A DNA stretch of 64,000 nucleotides from Fluoribacter dumoffii NY 23 (GTDB lineage: Bacteria > Pseudomonadota > Gammaproteobacteria > Legionellales > Legionellaceae). How positions within the stretch are numbered: the first letter of the stretch is position 1; each line of letters opens with the position of its first letter. Shown in pieces: positions 8,470 through 17,416 of the stretch. Under the pieces are notes generated by a model that was not told the origin of the DNA, searched no databases, and saw nothing but the letters and a program-made list of their open reading frames with translations. A program made the position numbers and the translations under genes. The stretch spans positions 660,304 to 724,303 of the forward strand of contig NZ_CM001373.1 of assembly GCF_000236165.1 (NCBI RefSeq), given 5' to 3'.

Positions 8470-11400
8470 TCAGGAAAACTGTTCTGCACATTCATGTTTT
8501 ATAACCTGCTCATGAGACTGATTATCAAACGCTGCCAATTCCATAATATGAATCATTTCGCGGGCAATTATTTCACGAAATTCAGGTTTTAAATTAGCTG
8601 ATATCACCAAATAACGTGTATTTTGATTGTCATCGCGAAGGAAGCTGGCTTCTAAAACATAGTCTATAGCCAGTAAATCATCTTTGGTGTTGTTGATCTG
8701 CTTAGGATTAAAGCCAAATAACTCTCTTTTATCAGCCTGTTCAACGAAGTTTCCTCTGATATTAAGATTGATAAGAAATTGGGTGTTTCGCTTATAGGAT
8801 ACGATACGACTGCCGCATTGATGTAAAATTTTCCGGTAAATGGAAGGTATTTTGAGTAGTTTTGAATACAATGGAGTTACTAAATGGGTCAAGAAGTTTT
8901 CGATCCGGTTGGGTTTAAAAGAACTAATGGAGCAGAGTTTTACTAAATTTGAGCAATGCTGATAGTTACTGGTATCAATAATCGCATTACGTATTTGTTG
9001 CGATAAGCCGGTTAATGTGGCTTTTTCATCAAGTTTTATTTTTGCGGGTTCAACCCGTAAAAAACAGCCGATTGTATTATCATAAATCGGGTTATCCCGT
9101 GTGGATTGAATGATGTTTATATAGGTATAAGGCGATTTATTGTGCCCTGTGCCGCAACAATTTCGTAAAGCCAATGCAACTACCGCACCTAATGCATTAT
9201 TAATGCTGATATGATTTCGTTCGCAAAAATGCTTGAGATTATGTAACAGTTCTTCAGGGATTACGGAATAGGTAGAGTATGGAATATTCTTATTTTGCAT
9301 GTCAAAAACTACATGCTCCTCAGGAAATGTAAATAAACCGACATCGTTTAGATATTTTCCCCAAAATGAAATGTCCTCATCCAAATGCATTTTCATTGCG
9401 GACCGTTCAATGAAAATATGTTCTTTAAAGCGTGTATCTGCTGTGATTTTATCAAGAGAAAGTTGGTTATGGAGTTGATAGAATCGGGATAATTCAGAGA
9501 ATAAAATATCCGGACAATGATCATCTGAAATAAGGTGCGGGATACATATTTGCAGTTCTGATTCCGATTCATTCAAATAAAATAATCTTCCAATAACCAA
9601 AGCATTTTTTTTCGGCCAGGGATAAAAGTTAACGAGTTGCGTCATTGATTTTTGTAACTCGCGTTCTTTTTGTGGTACAGGAAGCGAGGTCAAATCTTTT
9701 ACAATTAATTTAAAGGAACATATATTTTTTCTTTTTTGCGCAGGCTTAAATTTGAAAAGCTGATAAGTAAACGGTTCATGTTTTTTTAAAACCGCTTGGA
9801 ATGCAAACTCCAGGGCACGCTCATTTAGACGGCCGTTTAGCCTCTTTCTCCCAACGATATTTAGTTTTTGCGCCCTGGGCTCAAACGTGTGAGCCATCCA
9901 AAGTAAAAATTGAAAATCACTAAGAGGGATGTTGCTTATCTGGCGGTAATCAGGAGTTCTTAGCGAACGCTTTTTCTTGTTCTTTTTTGTGGTTTTGATA
10001 ATTGAGATCAGGTTGGCAATATTAGCGGCTTTATAAAAGTCATAGATACTGACGGTTTTATTTAAGTCACTGCTTATCTTTGAAATAATACGTGCTGCGG
10101 ATAAAGAATGCCCTCCCAAATCAAAAAAATCATCCTGAAGGCCGATGATCTGCACCCCTAATTCATCGGACCAAATTTGTGCAAGCTTTTTCTCTAAAGT
10201 AGTATTGGGTTCAACATACTGACAATTCATACCCAAAGAAGGTAAAGGTAAGGCTGCTTTGTCCAGTTTGCCATTCGCTGTCAGGGGAAAGGAGTCAATC
10301 TTTAGAAATACTGTAGGAATCATGTATTCAGGTAAATACTTTTGTAAATATTGGCGTAATTTATTTGCATTTAATGACCCATTTCTGTCTTTGGGTATGT
10401 AATAGGCTATTAAGCGTTGCTCTCCGAAGGCATCTTTTTGAGGGAGGACAGCACCTTCTTTAATAGCAGGATAGGTACTCATATATTTTACTATTTCACT
10501 AGGTTCAATTCGATAACCCCTGATCTTTACTTGTTCATCAATTCTCCCAAGATATTCAATGTTTCCATCAGAATTTTTTTTGCATAAATCTCCCGTTTTA
10601 TATAAACGGGTTTCCCGGCAAGTAATGAAGTGTTGCTGGGTTAGATGCGGCTGATTCAGGTAGCCCCGAGCCAAACACGCTCCACCTATAAATAGTTCAC
10701 CTATCTCTCCATCAGGAACAGGGTTGTTGTTGGTATCGAGCAGGATACAACTCATATTTGACCCTGCTGTCCCGATAGGGACATTGGTACCTAGATCGGT
10801 GCAACTTAAACTACTTACCTTGTAAGTTGAGACAGCAACAGTTGCTTCAGTTGGCCCATATTCATTGTATAAAACATGCTTTGGGTAGAGCTCAAGCCAG
10901 GATTGGCACTCGGCTGAAGCTAAGTTTTCTCCACCAAGAATAATCGATTGTAATTGAGGCAAGTTAATAAAATTATTTTTCGCTCCATGCAAAAGAACTT
11001 TAAAATAACTCGGCGTCAACTTGATGATATTAATACGGTATTTGGCCAGAAAATGGAGATAGGATTGTATTTCTTTCCTGATAGCATCGTCACAAAGAAC
11101 GACAGTTAATCCAAGCATCAAGGGAACAAGCGTGCAAGTTACAGCCATATCAAAAACCGGATTTGCAGAAAAATCAATTCGTTGCTGTCGAGTGCAACCG
11201 GTATACGCAGCAAACCATTTACAATAATTAATTACAGAGCGATGCTCAATAAGAACACCTTTGGGAGTTCCGGTGGAGCCTGATGTATAGATTATATACG
11301 CTAAATGCTCCGAAGTAGTTGCAGGGATTAAATTATCTTTTGGTTGTTTATTGAGAGCGTCATCATTCAGGTTCAAGAGAACTACAGCACCTTGATAGGA

Positions 11401-11751
11401 TGCAAATTTATCTATAAAAGCAGATTGTGTAATCAAAATAGATGCTTTGCTGTCATTGAGTAAAAACAATAAACGTTCTTCTGGCTGTGAGGCATCCAGA
11501 GGCAGGTAGGCTCCGCCTGCTTTTAAAATAGCAAAAAGAGTAATGAGAAAATCGAAGGAACGGTCCAGGCAAAGTGCTACCGGCATGTCAGGTTTTAAGC
11601 CTGTGCTACGCAGATAATGGGCAAGTTGATTTGCTTTTTCATTAAGCTCGCCATAGGTGAGTTTTTCATTATCTTTCTGAGCCGCGATATCATGAGGGAA
11701 GCGATGCGCATGCTCTTCAAACAAGGCTGGTATTATATTTTTATTCGCCAT
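8470..11751 (-). CDS. Nonribosomal peptide synthetase module, A-PCP-C
   Basis: A 1093-residue single-module enzyme. The adenylation domain (residues 10-500) shows A3 YTSGSTGTPKG near 155, A5 NEYGPTEA, A7 LYKTGDL, A8 GRIDEQVKIRGYRIEP and A10 NGKLDKA with its lysine. The A4 region contains FDMAVT, whose Asp fits binding of an alpha-amino group. A carrier domain follows with DLGGHSLS (Ser near 548, phosphopantetheine site). Residues 615-1093 are condensation-like, with SDFQFLLW (C1), HLISDDH near 739 in place of HHxxxDG (second His and Asp kept), and DNTIGCFL (C5). There is no thioesterase or reductase. The order suggests loading one amino acid and transferring it, or joining it to a second acceptor, in the terminal C domain. 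The product is unknown. An AGGATG ribosome site precedes the ATG. It lies 156 bases downstream of the MMPL gene. Confidence 0.9.
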   Translation of the reverse strand: MANKNIIPALFEEHAHRFPHDIAAQKDNEKLTYGELNEKANQLAHYLRSTGLKPDMPVALCLDRSFDFLITLFAILKAGGAYLPLDASQPEERLLFLLNDSKASILITQSAFIDKFASYQGAVVLLNLNDDALNKQPKDNLIPATTSEHLAYIIYTSGSTGTPKGVLIEHRSVINYCKWFAAYTGCTRQQRIDFSANPVFDMAVTCTLVPLMLGLTVVLCDDAIRKEIQSYLHFLAKYRINIIKLTPSYFKVLLHGAKNNFINLPQLQSIILGGENLASAECQSWLELYPKHVLYNEYGPTEATVAVSTYKVSSLSCTDLGTNVPIGTAGSNMSCILLDTNNNPVPDGEIGELFIGGACLARGYLNQPHLTQQHFITCRETRLYKTGDLCKKNSDGNIEYLGRIDEQVKIRGYRIEPSEIVKYMSTYPAIKEGAVLPQKDAFGEQRLIAYYIPKDRNGSLNANKLRQYLQKYLPEYMIPTVFLKIDSFPLTANGKLDKAALPLPSLGMNCQYVEPNTTLEKKLAQIWSDELGVQIIGLQDDFFDLGGHSLSAARIISKISSDLNKTVSIYDFYKAANIANLISIIKTTKKNKKKRSLRTPDYRQISNIPLSDFQFLLWMAHTFEPRAQKLNIVGRKRLNGRLNERALEFAFQAVLKKHEPFTYQLFKFKPAQKRKNICSFKLIVKDLTSLPVPQKERELQKSMTQLVNFYPWPKKNALVIGRLFYLNESESELQICIPHLISDDHCPDILFSELSRFYQLHNQLSLDKITADTRFKEHIFIERSAMKMHLDEDISFWGKYLNDVGLFTFPEEHVVFDMQNKNIPYSTYSVIPEELLHNLKHFCERNHISINNALGAVVALALRNCCGTGHNKSPYTYINIIQSTRDNPIYDNTIGCFLRVEPAKIKLDEKATLTGLSQQIRNAIIDTSNYQHCSNLVKLCSISSFKPNRIENFLTHLVTPLYSKLLKIPSIYRKILHQCGSRIVSYKRNTQFLINLNIRGNFVEQADKRELFGFNPKQINNTKDDLLAIDYVLEASFLRDDNQNTRYLVISANLKPEFREIIAREMIHIMELAAFDNQSHEQVIKHECAEQFS

Positions 11752-11907
11752 TTTTCATCCTGAATTCGGCAGTTAAAAAATAGTATGAAGAACTCAATCT
11801 TATGCTGAACTTAAAAGTTCTTAAGTTGCTTTTTCCTGAAACTCATTAAAAAACCTTTAAATTCAGTATAGTGGAACATTTGGTATATTCAACTTGAGGA
11901 CCCAAGA

Positions 11908-14154
11908 TTATATTTTAGGCAAGAGTCGATCCATCCATTTGGGAAGGTACCAGACCCAATTTTTAAAAAGAGCCATTGTGGCGGGGACTAAGAAACTCCG
12001 GATTAAAAAAGCATCCACAAAAATAGCCACTGCAATACCAAGGCCAAAGGCTTTGACCATCAATACATCTGCAATCAGGAAGGAACAGCAAATCACAATT
12101 ACTATAAGCGCCGCACTAGTTATAATGCGACTGCTTTTTTCAATACCAAAAATAATGCTGTTATTATTATCTTTCGTTAACTGATGGGCTTCCTTGATTC
12201 GAGTCAACAAAAATACTTCATAGTCCATCGAAAACCCAAATAAAGCACAAAATATAATGACTAATAAACTGATATCGAGCATTTCTTGCGGTTGGAAGTT
12301 AAGTAGGTGAGACAGATATCCCTTTTGAAATACAAAAACCAATGCACCATACGCCGCACTAAGGCTTAATAAAGTCATCAAAATCGCTTTTAATGGCAAG
12401 AATAAAGACCTTAGCAGGAACAGCAGGATAATGTAAGAAAATACAATGATCCATAGGATAGCATAAGGCAGATAATGATAAATGCTATGCAGCACATCCA
12501 TATTACTTACAGCAATGCCGGTCAGTTGTATTTTCAATCCTGGGCCTAGATTAATGAGATGTAACTCATTAATCAGTTTTCTGGTTTCTTCTGAATTAAC
12601 AGGGTGCTTGCTAATTACGTTAATAACAGTCATATGTTTGGTTGTTGTGGTTTCTAACAATTGTTTCACCCGGGGATCGAGTAATTTTTTATTTAAGTGA
12701 TAGAGCGTATAATATTGTTTTTTCTTCAGATCGGATTTACTGCTGATAATTCCATTGACCTCTTTAACCAGAGGGTTTTTTTCTAATTTTTGTACTAAAT
12801 CATAGATCTTGTATAAATTATGCCGTGATAAAATAGGTGAAGAGGGTGATTCAATAACTAGAGTGATTGGATTTAATTCTTCAATCTGAAATTTTTTTGC
12901 ATAGGTATCATAAAAAGCCCGATTTTCTGATTTTTCCGGAAAAATACGATAATCCGATATACCAAATTTTGCTACTAAAAAGGGATATCCAAGTACTAAT
13001 AAAAAGATAAGAATAGGGAAGAAAAAAAGATAAGGATGTTTTACTACCCTTTGTGCAAGCCAGCGCCAAGAGCTGGAATTTTTTCTGTTCTTAAAAAAGC
13101 GCACGGACAAAAAATTAATTTTTAGTTTCAGTACAGCAAGAATTGCCGGTAAAAAAATTGTAGAGATCAACACTGCAAAAAAAACAGCGGCCAAACCCCC
13201 AACAGCAACTGAAAATAAGATATTGACGGGAAATAAAAATAAAGCACTGAGACTTACAAAAACCGCCAGTCCACTAAAAAAAATAGCTTTTCCCGCTGTT
13301 TCCTGGGTGGTTGCGATCGCGTCCTCAATGTCTAATCCATTTTTTAATTCATCTCTAAAGCGGCTGATAAAAAATAATGAATAATCCAGACAAAGACATA
13401 AACCGAGTAACAAAGCGATGTTAATTGTGAAAATAGACAGGGTAAACAGGTGGCCTAGAAAATAAAGGGTAGTTAAAATAATTAACGCGCAGCCGCCTCC
13501 CAAAATGATTGGAAGGGTTGCAGCAACAACCGAGCCAAATACAAGAATTAAAGTGATGATGGCTACCGGTGTGGCAACGAAGTCGGCTTTATATAAGTCA
13601 GTTTGTGTCTGTTTGTTAACATTTTGCACAAAAAGCGGCTCCCCTCCAAGCTCTATCGTCATATTTGAAGGTTGTTTTATTGAATCTTTAAATTGTGTTA
13701 ATAATTCATCACTAAGAGGTTTATTGGATTTGAAGATGATGGCTACATAAGCCGTATGTTTATCCTTGGAAATTTGATGGGTGTCATCGGGATAAATAAT
13801 TTCATGTTCTATTGGGAAATCCTTTAAATCCGCTAATGATCTTTTTATTTTCTTTAGAAATAAAGGTTGAGTCGCTGAAAGCTTTGCACTATGGTACATA
13901 ATCAGGAATTTATTATTATCGTTATATCCTAATTTTTTATTCATGTACTCTTCAGCTTTTGCACTGGCAGAACTTTCATCAATAAATCCAGTCGTTTTAA
14001 AGGGAGTAATTATATGGGGTAAAAAAGGGATGCACAGGAGGATGGCAAGCAGCCATAAACCTATAATGGGCCAACGCAGTTTATTTATAATTCTTCCTAT
14101 TCGGTATGACAGAGTTTTTTTAGGCATTTTTATTTTCGGAACTCCATTATCCAT
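11908..14154 (-). CDS. MMPL-family RND transporter
   Basis: A 748-residue inner-membrane transporter with the RND half-repeat layout: one helix near residues 25-45, a periplasmic domain, five helices, then the same again. Each half has the MMPL proton-relay type sequence (CLDYSLFFISRFRDE and SMDYEVFLLTRIKEAH). MMPL proteins export lipids, lipopeptides or hopanoids. Transcribed just before the NRPS, it probably exports that product, though this is an inference from position. The start is uncertain: ATG 14154 is chosen; TTG 14163 and ATG 14127 are in frame. It shares a 50-60 base divergent control region with epmC. Confidence 0.88.
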   Translation of the reverse strand: MDNGVPKIKMPKKTLSYRIGRIINKLRWPIIGLWLLAILLCIPFLPHIITPFKTTGFIDESSASAKAEEYMNKKLGYNDNNKFLIMYHSAKLSATQPLFLKKIKRSLADLKDFPIEHEIIYPDDTHQISKDKHTAYVAIIFKSNKPLSDELLTQFKDSIKQPSNMTIELGGEPLFVQNVNKQTQTDLYKADFVATPVAIITLILVFGSVVAATLPIILGGGCALIILTTLYFLGHLFTLSIFTINIALLLGLCLCLDYSLFFISRFRDELKNGLDIEDAIATTQETAGKAIFFSGLAVFVSLSALFLFPVNILFSVAVGGLAAVFFAVLISTIFLPAILAVLKLKINFLSVRFFKNRKNSSSWRWLAQRVVKHPYLFFFPILIFLLVLGYPFLVAKFGISDYRIFPEKSENRAFYDTYAKKFQIEELNPITLVIESPSSPILSRHNLYKIYDLVQKLEKNPLVKEVNGIISSKSDLKKKQYYTLYHLNKKLLDPRVKQLLETTTTKHMTVINVISKHPVNSEETRKLINELHLINLGPGLKIQLTGIAVSNMDVLHSIYHYLPYAILWIIVFSYIILLFLLRSLFLPLKAILMTLLSLSAAYGALVFVFQKGYLSHLLNFQPQEMLDISLLVIIFCALFGFSMDYEVFLLTRIKEAHQLTKDNNNSIIFGIEKSSRIITSAALIVIVICCSFLIADVLMVKAFGLGIAVAIFVDAFLIRSFLVPATMALFKNWVWYLPKWMDRLLPKI

Positions 14155-14216
14155 TGACCACAAAAATAATGACTCTTTAAATATATTAGTATAAATTAGA
14201 CAGTATGTGTAAAATT

Positions 14217-14768
14217 ATGAGCGAAAAGACAGTTGTGCATCAATATCAGGATTTAATAACTCTTTTTGATAATTGCTTTGGCGAAGAATTTAATACCCGG
14301 CTTATTAAAGGGGATGATGAGCCAATTTATTTACCCGCGGATCACAATCGTCCCTATAATGCTTTATATTTTGCCCACGGTTTTTTTAGCAGTGCGCTGC
14401 ATGAGTGCTCCCATTGGCTTATTGCTGGAGAGGAACGCAGAAAACAGGTGGATTTTGGGTATTGGTATATGCCAGATGGACGGACAGCCGAACAGCAGGC
14501 CGTATTTCAACAGGTTGAAGTAAAGCCCCAGTCAATAGAATGGATCCTTTCAAAGGCTGCAGGATATAAATTCCATATTAGTATTGATAACTTAAATGGG
14601 GCGGAATCAGATACCACTGCATTTAAACATGCGGTTTATAAGCAAGTAATTCATTACTGTACCCATGGATTATCGCCACGCGCGCACAAATTTCGTAATG
14701 CCTTGAGCTCTTTTTATGGACAATCTACTGCATTAAAGAGTGAAGATTTTTCGCTGGAAGAATTATAA
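14217..14768 (+). CDS. epmC: Elongation factor P hydroxylase
   Basis: A 183-residue protein of the EpmC/YfcM family, which hydroxylates the lysine (or beta-lysyl-lysine) of translation factor EF-P, the last step of the EpmA-EpmB-EpmC modification that relieves ribosome stalling at polyproline. The sequence has HGFFSSALHECSHW with an HExxH-like metal motif at H62-E-C-S-H66 and the family blocks DFGYWYMPDGRTAEQQ and FQQVEVKPQSIEW. The length is typical. ATG 14217 (MSEKT) is preferred over ATG 14205, although neither has a strong ribosome site. epmA and epmB are not in this window. Confidence 0.92.
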   Translation: MSEKTVVHQYQDLITLFDNCFGEEFNTRLIKGDDEPIYLPADHNRPYNALYFAHGFFSSALHECSHWLIAGEERRKQVDFGYWYMPDGRTAEQQAVFQQVEVKPQSIEWILSKAAGYKFHISIDNLNGAESDTTAFKHAVYKQVIHYCTHGLSPRAHKFRNALSSFYGQSTALKSEDFSLEEL

Positions 14769-14786
14769 ATATTCTAAATCAATGTC

Positions 14787-14817
14787 TTTAGCCCGGTAAG
14801 CATTTATCCGGGCTAAA
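14787..14817. terminator. Bidirectional terminator between epmC and the NTPDase gene
   Basis: TTTAGCCCGG (14787-14796) and CCGGGCTAAA (14808-14817) make a perfect 10-bp GC-rich stem with an 11-base loop and AT-rich flanks on both sides. It is located between two convergent stop codons, 18 bases after epmC. Confidence 0.8.
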
Positions 14818-14827
14818 TTACTTAATT

Positions 14828-15958
14828 TCAATGATGTAAAACAACCCCTAAAGTCCAATCCAGATTTTGTTTGGTAGGTACATAGTTGACGGTTTGATTT
14901 GCTGTTAACCCATAACCCTCTACCATCAATGCATAATAAAAAGAAGGTAAAAGACAATAGGATTCAATGTATTCATTATCTGGAAATTGATTGCTCAGGC
15001 CTTCCCATGATTGGTGACAAATCAGATTATTTGCCTGTTGGAGTAAATCTTGAATGGTCAACTGATTGTTTTTAAACTGGAAGGGCTTACTTTCTGCAAG
15101 ATTTGGAAATCCGCCAATCGCATACCAGGTAGTAATGTGGTTGGCTCTAAGGGCTGGTTGTACTTCATTTTTGACCTTATGCATTGAAATTAGAGGGGAG
15201 ACTTCATGTTCACACATCACCGCATCCCCCTGTCCTATATTGCCGTCTGGAAGAGGGTATCCCTCTGAGAAGCATGTGGCAGTATCGAGAAGCTGATGGG
15301 TCATTTCATTTTGTCCAAGCCCCAGAAAGCTGTGAACGGACAAACTGATATGTTGGCCGTACAAATCCACGTCTACTTGCGACCCTTTGTTATCGACATC
15401 TTTTTGAATTGGGAAAACAATTTGTACTGAAGCCCCACCAATATCCATGACTCCTACCGATGGAGTAGAGGATGATTGGAGCGCTCCTATATGATAATTC
15501 ACTGCAAGCCAGTCATATAGTGCCTCATCAAGGCCGGTAATTGTTTTCGCGTCCATGAGTTGCCACTCTGATTTCTGGTTAAACCAGTTTTGCACTTCCT
15601 GATAATATATTTTTTGTTTTGCTTTAGGGACCAGACGCATTCCTGCTGTTGCATAAAAATAAACAGGTAAGTGTTGTGCGGGGGCTCCAGAGAAAAGGGT
15701 TGTCAGGTATGCATCAATCGTATTTTGATTTGCTTCAATCATCGAAAGCCCCGGTTTGACTTTTTTAGACCATATTTCGGTAATATGAGAAGGGGTGTTT
15801 GTTTCATCTAAGTCGTAGGTGAAAACATGCAGTCTTGACCCAGTACTTCCGGCATCAACAACCGCAATACATTGATGCTCAGAACATGAAGAAGAGGCGG
15901 CATTAATATCGGTAACTACAACAAGAAAACTGGAGAGAAGAAGTAAAAAACGAAGCAT
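14828..15958 (-). CDS. Secreted ecto-NTPDase (GDA1/CD39 family)
   Basis: A 376-residue nucleoside tri/diphosphate phosphohydrolase with a signal peptide (MLRFLLLLSSFLVVVTDINA). Apyrase conserved regions are visible in order: ACR1 VVDAGSTGSRLHVF near 33, ACR2/3 region FYATAGMRL and GLDEALYDW, ACR4 GVMDIGGASVQIVF, and later IGGFPN. This is an animal-type enzyme family, rare in bacteria but known in Legionella, where secreted NTPDases (Lpg1905 and Lpg0971 in L. pneumophila, from memory) aid intracellular growth. Which of the two this matches I cannot tell. ATG 15958 is preferred over TTG 15964. It is divergent from the DMT exporter, with shared operator-like sites. Confidence 0.93.
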   Translation of the reverse strand: MLRFLLLLSSFLVVVTDINAASSSCSEHQCIAVVDAGSTGSRLHVFTYDLDETNTPSHITEIWSKKVKPGLSMIEANQNTIDAYLTTLFSGAPAQHLPVYFYATAGMRLVPKAKQKIYYQEVQNWFNQKSEWQLMDAKTITGLDEALYDWLAVNYHIGALQSSSTPSVGVMDIGGASVQIVFPIQKDVDNKGSQVDVDLYGQHISLSVHSFLGLGQNEMTHQLLDTATCFSEGYPLPDGNIGQGDAVMCEHEVSPLISMHKVKNEVQPALRANHITTWYAIGGFPNLAESKPFQFKNNQLTIQDLLQQANNLICHQSWEGLSNQFPDNEYIESYCLLPSFYYALMVEGYGLTANQTVNYVPTKQNLDWTLGVVLHH

Positions 15959-15985
15959 AGTCAAAATCTCGATAAAAAAGTAGCC

Positions 15986-16054
15986 AAATGATACAGTATG
16001 TATTTTTTGTTTTCAATATGGTATCATGTGGAAAAAATGATACACTATATTTTT
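15986..16054. promoter_or_regulatory. Triple ATGATAC operator-like array
   Basis: Between the divergent NTPDase and DMT genes, ATGATAC occurs at 15988-15994 and 16037-16043, and its complement GTATCAT at 16021-16027. The last two form a 7-9-7 palindrome. The two same-orientation copies sit in near-identical AAATGATACASTAT contexts 49 bases apart. This layout fits a dimeric regulator covering both promoters; no regulator is identified. Confidence 0.45.
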
Positions 16055-16092
16055 ACATTTTTATGTAGGTTAAATTTTACCTTCAAACGTTC

Positions 16093-16115
16093 AGGTTTGG
16101 ACAGAAGTCCAACCT
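16093..16115 (+). other. Hairpin in the leader of the DMT exporter gene
   Basis: AGGTTTGGAC (16093-16102) and GTCCAACCT (16107-16115) pair over nine positions with one bulged T and a 4-base AGAA loop. The hairpin lies 37 bases upstream of the ATG and is followed by TCTTAATTAA. It may be a leader structure or an attenuator; this is inference only. Confidence 0.35.
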
Positions 16116-16151
16116 TCTTAATTAAAGTCAGTTTTCAGGCAGTATATTATC

Positions 16152-17069
16152 ATGATGATAAATCAAGAATATCGCGGTTCAATTTATGCTATTTTATCAG
16201 GGTTTCTTTATGGATTCATAGGCTATTTTGGCTTAAGTGCCATTAATGGCAATTTGTCTGCCAGCACCATGTTATTCTGGCGCTTTCTTATTTCCAGTAT
16301 GATTATTTTGATTATCATGCTCCCAAAAATAAAAAAAACCAATGATTCTTATAAGAACATGTTCATAGCTTTCATTACAGGCGTTTTTTTCTATGGCATT
16401 TCCACCTGGCTTTACTTTTTAGCCTCACATTACATAGGTTCGGGATTAGCGATGGTTATCTTTTTCACCTATCCGGTACTGATAATGTTATTAAATTATT
16501 TCTTTTATGGTCAGTCTATTCCGCAGATTTACTATTTGGCTATTGTAGTGATACTCATTGGTATGGCGCTGATGGTGGACCTGGAAGCTTTATCTTTTAA
16601 TTTATGGGGCATTTTACTAGGTGTTGCTTCCGCATTTTTCTATGCCTGCTATATCATAGGCAGTAAAAAAAATGAACTTTCTCCAAACATGTCGACTTTT
16701 ATGGTTTGTTTGGGGTGTATGACAACGAGTTTGCTGGTTTCCCTTTTTAATCATTCTTTTACCATCCCCTCGTCCCCAGAGGTTTGGTTCCATCTATTTG
16801 GAATAGCGCTTATTGCTACTGTCATCCCCATCGTATTGCTGCTCTATAGCTTAAAATACATCAGCTCGGAAAAAGCCTCAATTTTATCCGTTTTGGAGCC
16901 GGTATTTGTGGTAATCTTCGGGGTATTGCTCTTGGGAGAACAATTAAACCTGTGGGGTGCCCTCGGTGTTATATTGGTTCTGGCAGGGGCCTTAATAACC
17001 TTATTTAGCCATAAGATCAATTTTGGCCAATTGAAACTGCAGCCCATGCGCAGTGGAGATTTTGGTTAG
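16152..17069 (+). CDS. EamA/DMT-superfamily exporter
   Basis: A 305-residue inner-membrane protein with ten hydrophobic segments in two five-helix EamA repeats. The first opens with YAILSGFLYGFIGYFG and the second with LWGILLGVASAFFYACYIIGSKK; the second repeat ends in the typical EPVFVVIFGVLLLGEQLNLWGALGVILVLAGA block. Such transporters export metabolites or amino acids; the substrate cannot be read from the sequence. Two adjacent ATGs (16152, 16155) are possible starts. A perfect hairpin follows at 17112-17131. Confidence 0.9.
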   Translation: MMINQEYRGSIYAILSGFLYGFIGYFGLSAINGNLSASTMLFWRFLISSMIILIIMLPKIKKTNDSYKNMFIAFITGVFFYGISTWLYFLASHYIGSGLAMVIFFTYPVLIMLLNYFFYGQSIPQIYYLAIVVILIGMALMVDLEALSFNLWGILLGVASAFFYACYIIGSKKNELSPNMSTFMVCLGCMTTSLLVSLFNHSFTIPSSPEVWFHLFGIALIATVIPIVLLLYSLKYISSEKASILSVLEPVFVVIFGVLLLGEQLNLWGALGVILVLAGALITLFSHKINFGQLKLQPMRSGDFG

Positions 17070-17111
17070 AATTAAGGTAATGCTCAGGCAAGGAGCCTTA
17101 ACTCGAATTAC

Positions 17112-17131
17112 CCTGGTTGCAAGCAACCAGG
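17112..17131. terminator. Perfect hairpin downstream of the DMT exporter
   Basis: CCTGGTTGC and GCAACCAGG are perfect 9-bp arms separated by only AA, with CGATGTTTT to the right. It is placed between the exporter stop and the stop of the small minus-strand peptide gene, so it could serve both. Confidence 0.55.
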
Positions 17132-17170
17132 CGATGTTTTGGGCTCTATTGTATGAACAGGTATCGGTTC

Positions 17171-17305
17171 TTAATACCAACTTCCATTGCAACCGCCACA
17201 GCCCCCACAATCACTAGCACAAGTTCCGCAACATGAATTACTACCACAGTTGCTTAGCAAGGGAATTGAGCACACCAGGATTACAGCCAGTATTATTCTT
17301 TTCAT
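17171..17305 (-). CDS. 44-residue cysteine-rich secreted peptide or lipoprotein
   Basis: This short reading frame starts at ATG 17305, five to six bases after AAGGAT, and encodes 44 residues. The first 18 are a textbook signal sequence (MKRIILAVILVCSIPLLS). The remaining 26 contain seven cysteines (C20, C25, C26, C29, C33, C36, C39) among Gly/Ser/Asn, with a CxxCxxC run at 33-39. C20 follows LLSN, which is not an ideal lipobox (Asn at -1), so lipoprotein processing is possible but uncertain. The function is unknown; metal binding or a disulphide-rich secreted peptide would fit. It is easily missed because it is under 60 codons. Confidence 0.65.
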   Translation of the reverse strand: MKRIILAVILVCSIPLLSNCGSNSCCGTCASDCGGCGGCNGSWY

Positions 17306-17416
17306 TGCCTATCCTTATTATGGTATGTATATTAACTATACTCTATGTTTTTGAATTTAACCAATTTATATTCACATTTTAAAAACTGACTTTTTGGAAA
17401 AACACTCCATATCAAT

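Noticed and set aside
8470..14154. Siderophore (legiobactin-type) locus
   Set aside because: Legiobactin synthesis uses NIS-type synthetases, not an A-PCP-C module; no iron-transport genes or receptor lie nearby.
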